Of a stretch of 64,000 nucleotides of DNA, positions 8,400 through 17,029 are shown piece by piece. Where the stretch lies: assembly GCA_910586895.1 (NCBI GenBank), contig CAJUIW010000008.1, positions 50,920 through 114,919 on the forward strand, written 5' to 3'. Numbering within the stretch: the first letter of the stretch is position 1; the number at the start of each line of letters is the position of its first letter. The notes beneath the pieces are model-generated. The model was not told where the DNA came from. It was given only the letters and a program-made list of their open reading frames with translations, and did no database searches. A program made the translations under genes and the position numbers. This DNA comes from an uncultured Muribaculaceae bacterium (GTDB taxonomy: Bacteria > Bacteroidota > Bacteroidia > Bacteroidales > Muribaculaceae).

Positions 8400-10409
8400 A
8401 TGAAAAATATATTCAAATACTCTCTGCTCGGACTGGCTGCTGTGACACTTGCAGGCTGTGATGACTATCTTGACTCCGAGCCCATAACAAATGTGAGCAC
8501 TGAAACATTCCTCTATTCTGAGAATGACCTCGGTGCCTATGCGGCAAATATGTATGGCCTTCTACCCTCACATGGGTCGGGCTATAATGTAGGCCTCTTC
8601 GCCAACGATAACGGTACTGATAATCAGACCGGAGCACAGCCGTCGACATACTTCGTAACCGGACAGATCCATGTAGGCGATGCCGGAAATATATGGTATA
8701 CATGTTCGCAGAACATACGTACATGCAATCATTTCCTCGACAAGGTGATTCCTCGTTATGAAGCCGGTCAGCTCTCAGGCTCAAGTGCCAATATCCGTCA
8801 TTATATAGGTGAGATGTATTTTATGCGTGCTCTGGTTTACTACAGCGCTCTTCTGAATTACGGCGACTTCCCAATCAACCGTACCGGCATAAGCGATGAT
8901 TATGAAGCGGTACGTGAAGCGTCGAAAAGACGTCCGCGTAATGAAGTGGCCCGTTTTATAATAGAGGATCTTGACAAGGCGTATGAAATGATGCTGTCCA
9001 CCCCGCCGATGACTAACCGTCTGACACGTGAATGTGCGGCTCTTCTGAAAAGCCGTGTGGCGCTCTATGAAGGTACATGGGAGAAGTACCATGCCGGTAC
9101 AGCTTTTGTTCCTAAAGGTCCCGGATGGCCCGGAGCTTCAGCCGACTATCTGGCTGACTATACTTACGACGGCGATTCCGAAGTGCGCTATTTCCTTCAG
9201 CAGGCCATTGACGCCGCTGAGAAAGTGGTGTCGGCAAGCCCGAACCTTTACAGCGATTATGCAGCCATATTTAATTCAGTTAACCTCTCTCCGATGAAAG
9301 AGGTGCTTCTGTGGCGTCAGTACAGCACTGAGTCCAACAATAATGTCACTCACAATGTGGTCAACTATCTGCAGCGTGACGGTGCCGGAAATGTTGGCTT
9401 CACACGCTCTATGGTTGATAGTTACCTGATGGCTGACGGCAAGCCCATATATGCTTCCGCTGACTACAAGGGTGATGACAGCTACGAGCATATTTTTGCC
9501 GGACGTGACCCGCGTATGGACATGACCATCCTCAAGACCGGCGACCTTCTTTCCGAATCGCCCAACCTGGTGTCATATATCAAGACTGACGGAAGAGGAT
9601 ATTTCTATCGTCCTCCGCTGTTCGAGGGACAGACAGAAAATGCCAATCCTACCGGCTACAGCCTGCGCAAGGGTCTCAATACATCAGGTGACATGCAGTG
9701 TACCAAGCCGTCCTATACCGGTTGCCCTGTCTACCGTGTGGCCGAGGCTATGCTCAATTATATCGAGGCTTACTATGAACTGAATCATAATCTGCAGGGC
9801 AATTGCGGTACCTACTGGGCGGCTCTCCGCAGCAGAGCCGGGGTGTCAACTGACTATGCAGCCACGATTGCAGCTACCGACATGTCGCGCGAAAAAGCTG
9901 ACTGGGGCAGTTACTCAGCCGGGTCGCAGGTTGATGCCACTCTGTACAACATACGCCGTGAGCGACGTGTTGAGCTCGCTGCCGAAGGATTCCGCTTCAA
10001 TGACCTGAAGCGCTGGCGTTCGCTGGATCAGGTCAAGGATGTGCATGTGCAGGGCATCAACTTCTGGGATGGTTTCTACAAACTTTATACCGAACCCACT
10101 CCCGAGGATGCCGCTTCGCCCCTTTCGGTGATAACTCTCAAGCCTTATGACGGAGGCTCTTCGGCCAACGTATCATCAAAGGATGATATCCACGCCGAGG
10201 GTAAGTATCTGTTGCCGTATCGTAAGAGTACAGCCAATATCGGTTTCAACGGATTGAACTGGAACAAGGCTAATTATCTTGTGCCTATCGTTAACCGTGA
10301 ATTCCGTCTGACAACGGCTGTGCCCGGGTCTGGTGAGGTTGAGACATCCACCATATATCAGAATCCCGGATGGTCAATGAACGACGGTACTCTTCCTTCG
10401 GATTTATAA
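8400..10409 (+). CDS. SusD/RagB-type glycan-binding lipoprotein
   Basis: A 669-residue lipoprotein (lipobox LAGC, Cys at residue 20) of the RagB/SusD family. It has the usual N-terminal CDDYLDSEP start of the mature chain, the helical TPR-like region with the MYFMRALVYYSALLNYGDFP motif, and the conserved late signature YNIRRERRVELAAEGFRFND followed by LKRW. SusD proteins cap their SusC partner at the cell surface and bind glycan. The gene starts 15 bases after the SusC stop, so they are cotranscribed. If SusC is switched off by the frameshift, SusD would still be translatable from its own start. At 669 residues it is on the long side for the family. The bound glycan is unknown; the fucosidase next door suggests fucosylated host glycan. 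Confidence 0.95.
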   Translation: MKNIFKYSLLGLAAVTLAGCDDYLDSEPITNVSTETFLYSENDLGAYAANMYGLLPSHGSGYNVGLFANDNGTDNQTGAQPSTYFVTGQIHVGDAGNIWYTCSQNIRTCNHFLDKVIPRYEAGQLSGSSANIRHYIGEMYFMRALVYYSALLNYGDFPINRTGISDDYEAVREASKRRPRNEVARFIIEDLDKAYEMMLSTPPMTNRLTRECAALLKSRVALYEGTWEKYHAGTAFVPKGPGWPGASADYLADYTYDGDSEVRYFLQQAIDAAEKVVSASPNLYSDYAAIFNSVNLSPMKEVLLWRQYSTESNNNVTHNVVNYLQRDGAGNVGFTRSMVDSYLMADGKPIYASADYKGDDSYEHIFAGRDPRMDMTILKTGDLLSESPNLVSYIKTDGRGYFYRPPLFEGQTENANPTGYSLRKGLNTSGDMQCTKPSYTGCPVYRVAEAMLNYIEAYYELNHNLQGNCGTYWAALRSRAGVSTDYAATIAATDMSREKADWGSYSAGSQVDATLYNIRRERRVELAAEGFRFNDLKRWRSLDQVKDVHVQGINFWDGFYKLYTEPTPEDAASPLSVITLKPYDGGSSANVSSKDDIHAEGKYLLPYRKSTANIGFNGLNWNKANYLVPIVNREFRLTTAVPGSGEVETSTIYQNPGWSMNDGTLPSDL

Positions 10410-10455
10410 TGATGTCAATACTTGCCTGATACGCAAATATTGTATAATTTAGCTT

Positions 10456-10489
10456 GCGGCGCCCGGTATGAAGCTGTAGCGGGCGCCGC
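10456..10489 (+). terminator. strong hairpin between susD and fucosidase
   Basis: GCGGCGCCCG (10456-10465) and CGGGCGCCGC (10480-10489) form a perfect 10-bp GC-rich stem with a 14-base loop. The sequence after it is AT-rich but has no long T run. It may end or reduce transcription before the fucosidase gene, or stabilise the upstream mRNA 3' end. Confidence 0.55.
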
Positions 10490-10506
10490 ATTATAATAAT
10501 TACGTC

Positions 10507-11883
10507 ATGAGAATACTATATTTTATAATAGCGTTGCTGACATCAACCGCTGTCATGGCCGTGGAGCGGACGGTAGTACCGGCTCCGCATCAGGTGAAAT
10601 GGCATGAAGCGGAGTTGGGCGCAGTGTTTCATTACGACCTGCATGTGTTCGACGGCATCCGCTACGGACAGGGTAACAACCGCATAAATCCTATAGAGGA
10701 TTACAACATATTCAATCCGCGGAAACTCGATACCGACCAATGGGTGAAAGCGGCTAAAGATGCGGGATGCCGGTTTGCTATCCTGACCGCTACCCACGAG
10801 ACGGGATTCGGATTGTGGCAGAGCGATGTAAATCCTTATTGTCTCAAGGCTGTCAAATGGCGCGACGGAAAGGGCGACGTGATTGCCGATTTTGTAGCAT
10901 CATGCCGCAAATATGGCATTGAGCCCGGTATATATGTGGGTATTCGATGGAACTCGCTGCTGGGAATACATAATTTCCGTTCGGAAGGCTCCGGAGAGTT
11001 TGCCGCAAACCGTCAGAAGTGGTACAAGGGGCTATGTGAGAAGATGGTTGAGGAGCTTTGCTCCCGCTACGGGAAGCTATTTATGATATGGTTTGACGGC
11101 GGGGCCGACGATCCGCGTGGTCTTGGCCCCGATGTGGAGCCTATTGTTAGCCGGCTGCAGCCTGAATGCCTGTTCTATCATAATGTGGACCGTGCGGATG
11201 TGCGTTGGGGCGGTTCTGAATCGGGTACGGTGGAGTATCCCTGCTGGTCGACATTTCCTACTCCGTTCTCCCATAACAATAAGATAGAAAGCCAGGAAGC
11301 GCATCTTCAGCTGCAGAAGCACGGTGATAAGGATGGCAGATACTGGGTGCCGGCAATGGCCGATACTCCTTTGCGCGGAGCCAATGGACGTCATGAATGG
11401 TTCTGGGAGCCTGATGATGAAGAGAATCTGCTTCCGCTTGATGTCCTGGTTGACAAGTATGAAAAGTCAGTAGGACGGAATGCCACCCTGATATTGGGGC
11501 TGACGCCTGACCCTGACGGGCTTATTCCCGAAGGCGATGTGAAGCGTCTGCATGAATTCAGCGCGGCGGTGGAAAAGCGATTTTCGACACCATTGGCCAG
11601 GGCTTCAGGGAAGAGCCGAACGCTGACCATGAAGTTTAAGAAGCCGGAAGATGTAAACTATTTCATGATTCAGGAAAATATACGTGGAGGGGAGCGTATA
11701 CTTCGCTACCGGGTGGAAGCCAAGGTCAACGGACGTTGGGTAAATGTCGGCGCCGGTGAGTCGGTAGGACATAAACGTATTCAGCCGTTTGAGCGGGTGA
11801 AGGCTTCGGCTCTCCGCCTTATAGTGGATGAGGCGCGTGACCTGCCTGACATAATAAATTTCAGCGCATTCAATGTTCTCTGA
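10507..11883 (+). CDS. exported GH29 alpha-L-fucosidase
   Basis: A 458-residue protein with a signal peptide (MRILYFIIALLTSTAVMA) and a GH29 barrel: WHEAELGAVFHYDLHVF near the N-terminus, the DAGCRFAILTATHETGFGLW block, and MIWFDGGAD, in which Asp197 is the likely catalytic nucleophile. The last 100 or so residues look like a beta-sandwich related to F5/8-type (discoidin) carbohydrate-binding domains. GH29 enzymes release terminal alpha-linked L-fucose with retention of configuration. The conserved substrate-binding HH pair found in many GH29 enzymes is not obvious (TATHET instead of K-HHDG), so substrate preference may differ. It sits 97 bases after SusD behind a strong hairpin. It is the only carbohydrate-active enzyme in this locus. 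Confidence 0.88.
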   Translation: MRILYFIIALLTSTAVMAVERTVVPAPHQVKWHEAELGAVFHYDLHVFDGIRYGQGNNRINPIEDYNIFNPRKLDTDQWVKAAKDAGCRFAILTATHETGFGLWQSDVNPYCLKAVKWRDGKGDVIADFVASCRKYGIEPGIYVGIRWNSLLGIHNFRSEGSGEFAANRQKWYKGLCEKMVEELCSRYGKLFMIWFDGGADDPRGLGPDVEPIVSRLQPECLFYHNVDRADVRWGGSESGTVEYPCWSTFPTPFSHNNKIESQEAHLQLQKHGDKDGRYWVPAMADTPLRGANGRHEWFWEPDDEENLLPLDVLVDKYEKSVGRNATLILGLTPDPDGLIPEGDVKRLHEFSAAVEKRFSTPLARASGKSRTLTMKFKKPEDVNYFMIQENIRGGERILRYRVEAKVNGRWVNVGAGESVGHKRIQPFERVKASALRLIVDEARDLPDIINFSAFNVL

Positions 11884-11895
11884 ATAGAATAGAAA

Positions 11896-11946
11896 ACGCC
11901 GAGAAAATATGACGAAAGCATATCTTCACGGCGTGATTCTTTTTTG
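11896..11946. terminator. bidirectional terminator between fucosidase and Lrp-type regulator
   Basis: ACGCCGAGAAAATATG (11896-11911) pairs with CATATCTTCACGGCGT (11919-11934) with two mismatches. TTCTTTTTT follows on the plus strand, and the A-rich bases before the stem supply T on the minus strand. It separates two convergent genes. Confidence 0.75.
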
Positions 11947-11957
11947 TGCGCCCTCTA

Positions 11958-12419
11958 TTATTCTGTGTCAATAGGGATATTGCGGTGTATGCTGTGGTCG
12001 AGTGAGATAAGGGTCTCTGTGCCGCTCACTCCAGGGATGTTCTGAATCTTGCCGTTGAGCAGCTCCATCAGGTGCTCGTTATCGCGGGCAAAGAGCTTGA
12101 TCAACATTGTGTAGGGGCCTGTGGTATAGTGGCATTCCACAATTTCAGGGATTTTTTCCAGCTCAGGTACTACATTGCGGTACATAGCTCCGCGTTCAAG
12201 GTTTACGCCGATGAAGGTACATGTGCGGTAGCCGAGCAGTTTGGGATTCACATTGTAGCTCGAACCGGTAATGACGTTTAACTCCACCATACGCTGGAGG
12301 CGCTGGTGTATGGCGGCACGTGACACACCGCATTCGCCGGCAACATCTTTTGAGGGGATGCGGGCGTTATTCATCACGATGTTTAGAATTTTTCGGTCAA
12401 GATTATCTATTTTTCCCAT
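11958..12419 (-). CDS. Lrp/AsnC family transcriptional regulator
   Basis: A 153-residue protein with the usual two-part layout. An N-terminal AsnC-type helix-turn-helix (LDRKILNIVMNNARIPSKDV ... SRAAIHQRLQRMVELNVI, about 5-55) is followed by a ligand-binding RAM domain (about 70-150, containing VECHYTTGPYTMLIKL). These regulators respond to amino acids or related metabolites and often control transport or metabolism genes. It is a single gene with its own promoter and sits convergent to the fucosidase and upstream of the separately terminated endonuclease I gene. Nothing in the sequence identifies its effector or targets. Confidence 0.93.
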   Translation of the reverse strand: MGKIDNLDRKILNIVMNNARIPSKDVAGECGVSRAAIHQRLQRMVELNVITGSSYNVNPKLLGYRTCTFIGVNLERGAMYRNVVPELEKIPEIVECHYTTGPYTMLIKLFARDNEHLMELLNGKIQNIPGVSGTETLISLDHSIHRNIPIDTE

Positions 12420-12442
12420 TTGTTTTCTATATAATTTGCTTG

Positions 12443-12450
12443 CAAAAGTA
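12443..12450 (-). promoter_or_regulatory. candidate -7 box (TACTTTTG) for Lrp-type regulator
   Basis: The minus strand reads TACTTTTG, 24 bases before the start codon. A further TTTTG lies about 12 bases upstream, closer than the usual -33 spacing. Confidence 0.5.
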
Positions 12451-12484
12451 GGAAATTTATATCAAAAGTAAAACAATATGCTAT

Positions 12485-12514
12485 AAAAATAGGCCAACTC
12501 TATGGAGCTGGCCT
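12485..12514 (-). terminator. intrinsic terminator of endonuclease I gene
   Basis: TAGGCCA and TGGCCTA (12490-12496 / 12508-12514) with inner CTC/GAG and a TATG loop form a hairpin. On the minus strand it is followed by TTTTTATAG. It lies 25 bases past the endonuclease stop codon. Confidence 0.8.
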
Positions 12515-12538
12515 ACAAAATGTCATGTTTTGGCTACA

Positions 12539-14239
12539 TCAGCGTGCTATAACTTTTACTGGATTTTTATGCGATTCAGTAGTTATGATATAGGCGCCGG
12601 CGGGGAGTGAGAACTCGTAACGGTCCGTCACCGCCTCGTCAATGCGGAGCACGAGGCGTCCGGTCATGTCATACGCGGTAAGTCCGTAATGTGAGCCTGA
12701 GCAGCGTATGCGGAGCTTTCCGGGGAATGATTCGACCACGAAGGGCACATCACCGTCCTCCGTCACAGAGCCTATGGAGGCCATTCGCACCAGTATCTCG
12801 TTTGACTCGGGCGAGTCGCATTCCAGGCGTACGCTGTGTACGCTGTATGATTCATAGGTCGATGCATCGAAGTCGCTTATAAGCAAGCTGTTGCTTTCGG
12901 CAAGTTCTGTGCGTGTCTCAACGGAGCCGTCGGTATGGAATATCTTGCGGGTCAGCACATAGTAATCTATTACCTCGCCGGCAGGAGCGGTCCAGTTGGC
13001 AACATAGCTATGATCGGTCACCTCAGTGGCTTCTGTAGCCTGGGGAGCTGTGAGCTCAGGCATAGGCATTCCTTCGCCGCGCATGGTGAAGCGCACGCCT
13101 TCTATACCTCCGCCGGTTATAGTGCCGGTGCATGTGCACTCACCTTCGGCTGTGGGGGTGAAGGATATTGTGATATATGTGCCTGCGGGTGAGTTGGCCA
13201 CGGAAGAACTTACGTTGTATGTGGTAAGTCCGGAAGCGCTCTGAGTCACTCCGGGGATAGTGAATTCCTTGCCCATAAGGCGCAGGCGCAGGTCGGTGGA
13301 GGTAAGCTCCGATCCTTTGATAAACAGTTTGGAGGTAAGGCTCTTGCCTATGGCTACCTGGCCGAAGTCGAGTTCCATACCGTTGGCCGGAGCTATGAGA
13401 GTGGGGTCACCTTCCGGCAGTGTGGAGGTTTCGGGTTTGAATGATTCGCCCATGCGGTTGCCCCATATCAGTTCAGCCAGTTCTGGATAGTCGATATATG
13501 GGTTGCGGTTGTTCTGAATCTGATACACAGCCTCGTTGCGGAGCTGCTCTTTCTCGCTGACAGGGTCGCGGCGGTGCCAGTCGAGCAGCAGGTCGATGGA
13601 CCATTGCTGCAGCGAGGGGTATGTGCCGTTGCGTACCTGCCATGTCGTTACCCAGTTCATTGTCTGGTAGCATGTCACCATATAGAAATAGGTGCGGGCA
13701 AAGTCGCCTTTGAATTCATCGGCCGGTTCAAACACGTAGGCCGCGCCGCCGTCGTTGACACCCTGACCCACTTTTGACACTCCGTTGTCAAACACCGGGG
13801 TGCCGGTCACCACTCCGAGCGGATAGTTGCTCTTGCGCTGGTTGGCGGCCGCTTCGCCGGGGTACAGATGGTTGAGGTCGGTATATGCGGGTGTCGATGT
13901 GGAGCCGCCCCACCAGCTTTTGGGGAGCGAGTGCTCGCGGTTGAGCTTCTGGCCGTTCCATGGCAGATAAAGCGGGATATTGGAGTACATGTCCCACCAG
14001 CGTGTTGACTGTGGATAGAGGTCGGTTTTCTCGAAGTAGGAGGGAAGTGCGCTGTATGACGACACCTGGGTGTGATTGCTGACTATCACATACAGGGCAT
14101 TTTTAAGCTCTGTGGTTGATTTTCCTACGGCACCTGAATAGTAGCCCGAGGGGATAACTGCGGATGCAGCCGTGGCGATAAGCAGTCCGGAAATTACCAG
14201 CAGGCTCTTGAAGAGGATTATTGTACGTTTGGTTGGCAT
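12539..14239 (-). CDS. secreted endonuclease I family protein with T9SS-like C-terminal domain
   Basis: A 566-residue exported nuclease. After a signal peptide (residues to about 30, ending TAASA) comes an endonuclease I catalytic region with LNREHSLPKSWWG (catalytic His) and DLNHLYPGEAAANQRKSNYP (metal-site Asn and Arg), the hallmark of EndA/Vvn-like periplasmic or secreted DNases/RNases. A choice-of-anchor-like beta domain, a fibronectin III-like segment and a final 60 or so residues (YDMTGRLVLRID ... LPAGAYIITT ... KVIAR) follow; the last resembles a type A T9SS sorting domain, so surface delivery is likely. The ATG at 14239 is used; the ATG at 14269 lies inside the promoter box. It is divergent to a Na/Pi cotransporter, 99 bases apart, which suggests phosphate or nucleoside scavenging from DNA. 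Confidence 0.88.
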   Translation of the reverse strand: MPTKRTIILFKSLLVISGLLIATAASAVIPSGYYSGAVGKSTTELKNALYVIVSNHTQVSSYSALPSYFEKTDLYPQSTRWWDMYSNIPLYLPWNGQKLNREHSLPKSWWGGSTSTPAYTDLNHLYPGEAAANQRKSNYPLGVVTGTPVFDNGVSKVGQGVNDGGAAYVFEPADEFKGDFARTYFYMVTCYQTMNWVTTWQVRNGTYPSLQQWSIDLLLDWHRRDPVSEKEQLRNEAVYQIQNNRNPYIDYPELAELIWGNRMGESFKPETSTLPEGDPTLIAPANGMELDFGQVAIGKSLTSKLFIKGSELTSTDLRLRLMGKEFTIPGVTQSASGLTTYNVSSSVANSPAGTYITISFTPTAEGECTCTGTITGGGIEGVRFTMRGEGMPMPELTAPQATEATEVTDHSYVANWTAPAGEVIDYYVLTRKIFHTDGSVETRTELAESNSLLISDFDASTYESYSVHSVRLECDSPESNEILVRMASIGSVTEDGDVPFVVESFPGKLRIRCSGSHYGLTAYDMTGRLVLRIDEAVTDRYEFSLPAGAYIITTESHKNPVKVIAR

Positions 14240-14266
14240 AAACGGATGTGTATATATAATAGCGTG

Positions 14267-14274
14267 CAAAACTA
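14267..14274 (-). promoter_or_regulatory. candidate -7 box (TAGTTTTG) for endonuclease I
   Basis: The minus strand reads TAGTTTTG, ending 27 bases before the chosen start at 14239. It overlaps the upstream Met at 14269, which argues against that start. Confidence 0.5.
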
Positions 14275-14305
14275 CTAAAATTTTTTATTTCTAATATAAA
14301 ATAAT

Positions 14306-14313
14306 TAAATTTG
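14306..14313 (+). promoter_or_regulatory. candidate -7 box (TAAATTTG) for Na/Pi cotransporter
   Basis: TAAATTTG matches TAnnTTTG, ending 25 bases before the start codon. It lies only 31 bases from the opposed endonuclease box, so the two promoters nearly abut. Confidence 0.5.
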
Positions 14314-14338
14314 CCTCAAATCATTTTTTTGACATTAC

Positions 14339-16159
14339 ATGAGCTATAGCTTTCTCGACTTTTTGGGGCTTTTAGGAGCCGTGGGATTATTCCTTTATGG
14401 AATGAAGGTGATGAGTGAAGGCCTACAGAAAGCCGCCGGTGACCGCCTGCGCAACATCTTGTCGGCCATGACCCGCAACCGTTTTACCGGGACCCTCACC
14501 GGATTTTTCATAACCGCACTGATTCAGAGTTCGTCGGCCTCTACCGTTATGGTGGTGAGCTTTGTTAATGCCGGACTTATGTCACTGGCTCAGTCCATGG
14601 CTGTGATAATGGGTGCCAATGTCGGTACTACATTTACGGCGTGGATAATATCGCTGTTCGGATTCAAGGTTGACATGTCGGCGTTCGTGCTGCCGATAAT
14701 AGGCCTCGCTATTCCGCTGCTGTTCACAAAGAAAAGCCGCAACAAGAGTATCGGTGAATTCCTGATAGGCTTTGCATTCCTCTTCATGGGACTTGATATG
14801 ATAAGCCGTTATGTCCCTGATTTGCAGAGCAATCCCGAAATGTTCGAGTTCCTGACCCGCTACTCCTCCATGGGTATGGGCTCAGTGCTGATATTCCTGA
14901 CCGTGGGTATTGTGGTGACTATGGTGATACAATCTTCAGCCGCCACCTTTGCCATAACGCTTATAATGTGTTCGAAAGGGTGGATTGACTTCGACCTCTC
15001 CTGCGCGCTGGTGTTAGGCAGTAACATCGGTACCACCATCACCCCTCTTCTGGCTTCAATGAGCGGTAATGTGGCCGCCAAGCGAGCCGCCATGGGGCAC
15101 CTGCTCTTCAACCTGCTTGGTGTGATATGGGTAGTGTGTCTGTTCTATCCGTTTGTACACCTTAATGTATGGCTTACTGAAGCCATAGGGTCGGGCGACC
15201 CGACAGCTCTGTCAGGCTATGTGAATCATATCGAGGCCACTCAGCCTGAGATATACAACCATCTGTTTGACAATTCGCTCCCTGCCGGCCATGAAGTGCT
15301 CGCCAAGATTGCCGCCATGCAGACAAGCGTATCGATAGGCCTGTCGGTGTTCCACACCGTATTCAATCTGATAAATCTCTCCATCATGATATGGCTCACT
15401 GGGCTGTATGTTAAGATTGTGGAGCGTCTGGTACCTGCAAAGCATGTGGAGGACGAGGAATTCCAGCTCAAGTTCATATCGGGCGGTCTTATGAATGCTT
15501 CCGAACTCAATATCACACAGGCTGAAAAGGAGATTGCCGTGTTTGCCGAGCGTGTGGAACGCATGATAGGCATGGCACAGAAGCTGCTTCATACCCCGGT
15601 GGAAAGCGAGGATTTCGCACAGCTATACTCACGTCTGCAGAAATATGAGGATATATCTGACCGTATGGAGATAGAGATAGCCCACTATCTGAAGCGCTGC
15701 TCGGAAGGACGTCTGTCAAACGAGGGTAAGACTAAGATAGCATCGATGCTCCGCATGGTGAGTGAGATTGAAAGTATAGCCGACTGCTGTATGGGTGCCG
15801 GTAAGATTCTTGAACGCAAGACTCAGGCCCATGTGCAGTTCAACGATGAGATATATGCCAATATCGACACCATGTTTGCACATGTTGAGGACGCAATGAA
15901 GAATATGCTCCTGCTTCTGAGCGATGTCGAGCATGCCCGTGAGGCTACCATCATAGCTTCCTACAATAAGGAACGTGAGCTCAACAATCTGCGCAATCAG
16001 CTCCGGAGCGGAAATATCGACAATATCAACAACCGTCATTACGAGTATCAGGCAGGTATCTATTATATGGATCTGGTGTCAGATCTGGAGAAAACCGGCG
16101 ATTATATAATCAATGTTGTTGATACTGTAAAGAATCAGCACCGCACCGCGACGGCATAA
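14339..16159 (+). CDS. Na/Pi cotransporter family protein with C-terminal PhoU-like domain
   Basis: A 606-residue inner-membrane protein of the PNaS (NptA/YjbB) family. The first 370 or so residues are hydrophobic, with the internally repeated transport motif seen twice: TALIQSSSASTVMVVSFVNA and VIQSSAATFAITLIMCSKG (the QSS signatures). GANVGTTFTAWI and GSNIGTTITPLL pair with them. The C-terminal 220 or so residues are helical and PhoU-like. The family moves phosphate with sodium, for uptake or export. Its divergence from a secreted nuclease fits phosphate recovery from nucleic acid, though that is inference from neighbourhood only. The start ATG is the only good one ahead of the first membrane helix. 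Confidence 0.93.
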   Translation: MSYSFLDFLGLLGAVGLFLYGMKVMSEGLQKAAGDRLRNILSAMTRNRFTGTLTGFFITALIQSSSASTVMVVSFVNAGLMSLAQSMAVIMGANVGTTFTAWIISLFGFKVDMSAFVLPIIGLAIPLLFTKKSRNKSIGEFLIGFAFLFMGLDMISRYVPDLQSNPEMFEFLTRYSSMGMGSVLIFLTVGIVVTMVIQSSAATFAITLIMCSKGWIDFDLSCALVLGSNIGTTITPLLASMSGNVAAKRAAMGHLLFNLLGVIWVVCLFYPFVHLNVWLTEAIGSGDPTALSGYVNHIEATQPEIYNHLFDNSLPAGHEVLAKIAAMQTSVSIGLSVFHTVFNLINLSIMIWLTGLYVKIVERLVPAKHVEDEEFQLKFISGGLMNASELNITQAEKEIAVFAERVERMIGMAQKLLHTPVESEDFAQLYSRLQKYEDISDRMEIEIAHYLKRCSEGRLSNEGKTKIASMLRMVSEIESIADCCMGAGKILERKTQAHVQFNDEIYANIDTMFAHVEDAMKNMLLLLSDVEHAREATIIASYNKERELNNLRNQLRSGNIDNINNRHYEYQAGIYYMDLVSDLEKTGDYIINVVDTVKNQHRTATA

Positions 16160-16172
16160 ACCATAGTTAAAA

Positions 16173-16230
16173 TCTTGTGACAACAATGCTACATTGTTGT
16201 TGCATGCGGGTCGGCAAGATTATTTATTGC
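16173..16230 (+). terminator. hairpin after Na/Pi cotransporter gene
   Basis: ACAACAATG (16180-16188), a CTA triloop and CATTGTTGT (16192-16200) form a perfect 9-bp stem. It is nested within an outer TCTTG/CAAGA pairing, and TTATTTATT follows. It probably ends the cotransporter transcript, although the T run is interrupted. Confidence 0.5.
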
Positions 16231-16238
16231 TAAATTTG
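16231..16238 (+). promoter_or_regulatory. candidate -7 box (TAAATTTG) for response regulator
   Basis: TAAATTTG matches the consensus. The predicted leader is about 73 bases, running to the start codon at 16316. Confidence 0.45.
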
Positions 16239-16315
16239 ATGCGATGCAAACGCTTGAGTACGCATAGTATTTTCCCGATGTATCCTTCCGACAGTTTATT
16301 TATCACATTACTAAG

Positions 16316-17029
16316 ATGGCTTTAGGTATTGACAATTCGCAACGACAGCATCGACTTCTTATAGTTGATGCCCAGCACATGATATGCGAATTGCTGCAGT
16401 ACAAGCTTGAGGACGAGGGTTTCCATGTGGATGTGCTTCATGACGGGCGGAAAGCTCTTGAGTGCGAAATATCAGATTATTCTCTTGTGCTCGTCGACCT
16501 GATGGATACAGACTTCAGCGGAATAGCGTTTACTGAGGCATTGAAGCGCTCGCCGGATACGTATCAGATTCCTGTCATCATCATGTCCTCGCCCCGTAGT
16601 GAGGATGATGTGGTGGATGCTCTTGATGCCGGTGCCGACGACTTCATTGCCAAGCCATTTTCCACACGCGAGCTTATTGCGAGGGTGCGTTCAGTGCTCC
16701 GCCGCCGTAGCATGATGGCCGGTCGACGCCGCATGAGCAATATCGTGCAGTATGCCGATCTTGCTGTCGACATAGGGCAGGGCACTGTGACTCTTGCCGG
16801 CCAGGCTGTGAGCCTGTCACGCACCGAATTTCTTATTCTGGCTATGTTCCTGCGCCATCGCGGACAATTTTTTGACCGTGCCGAGATTCAGCATGAGGCG
16901 TGGGAGGATGAAGGAAATGTGTCGGACCGCGCTGTCGACACCAATATATCGCGCCTGCGTAAAAAAATAGCACCCTACGGACGCAATATTGTGAACCGCC
17001 ATGGCTATGGCTATGGATTCGTGGAATGA
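16316..17029 (+). CDS. OmpR-type response regulator with atypical acidic pocket
   Basis: A 237-residue two-domain response regulator. The receiver (about 12-128) has the phospho-acceptor Asp61 (LVLVDLMD), Ser92 and Lys113 (AKPF). However, the usual acidic pair after the first strand is Asp18-Ala19 (IVDAQ) rather than DD or DE, which may weaken Mg binding. The winged-helix output domain (about 145-235) has [20 protein letters not shown] and the [16 protein letters not shown] recognition helix. No histidine kinase gene is adjacent, so it is an orphan here. Its stop overlaps the rnhB start (ATGA), so the two genes are translationally coupled. Phosphorylation by a distant kinase or phospho-independent action are both possible. 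Confidence 0.93.
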   Translation: MALGIDNSQRQHRLLIVDAQHMICELLQYKLEDEGFHVDVLHDGRKALECEISDYSLVLVDLMDTDFSGIAFTEALKRSPDTYQIPVIIMSSPRSEDDVVDALDAGADDFIAKPFSTRELIARVRSVLRRRSMMAGRRRMSNIVQYADLAVDIGQGTVTLAGQAVSLSRTEFLILAMFLRHRGQFFDRAEIQHEAWEDEGNVSDRAVDTNISRLRKKIAPYGRNIVNRHGYGYGFVE

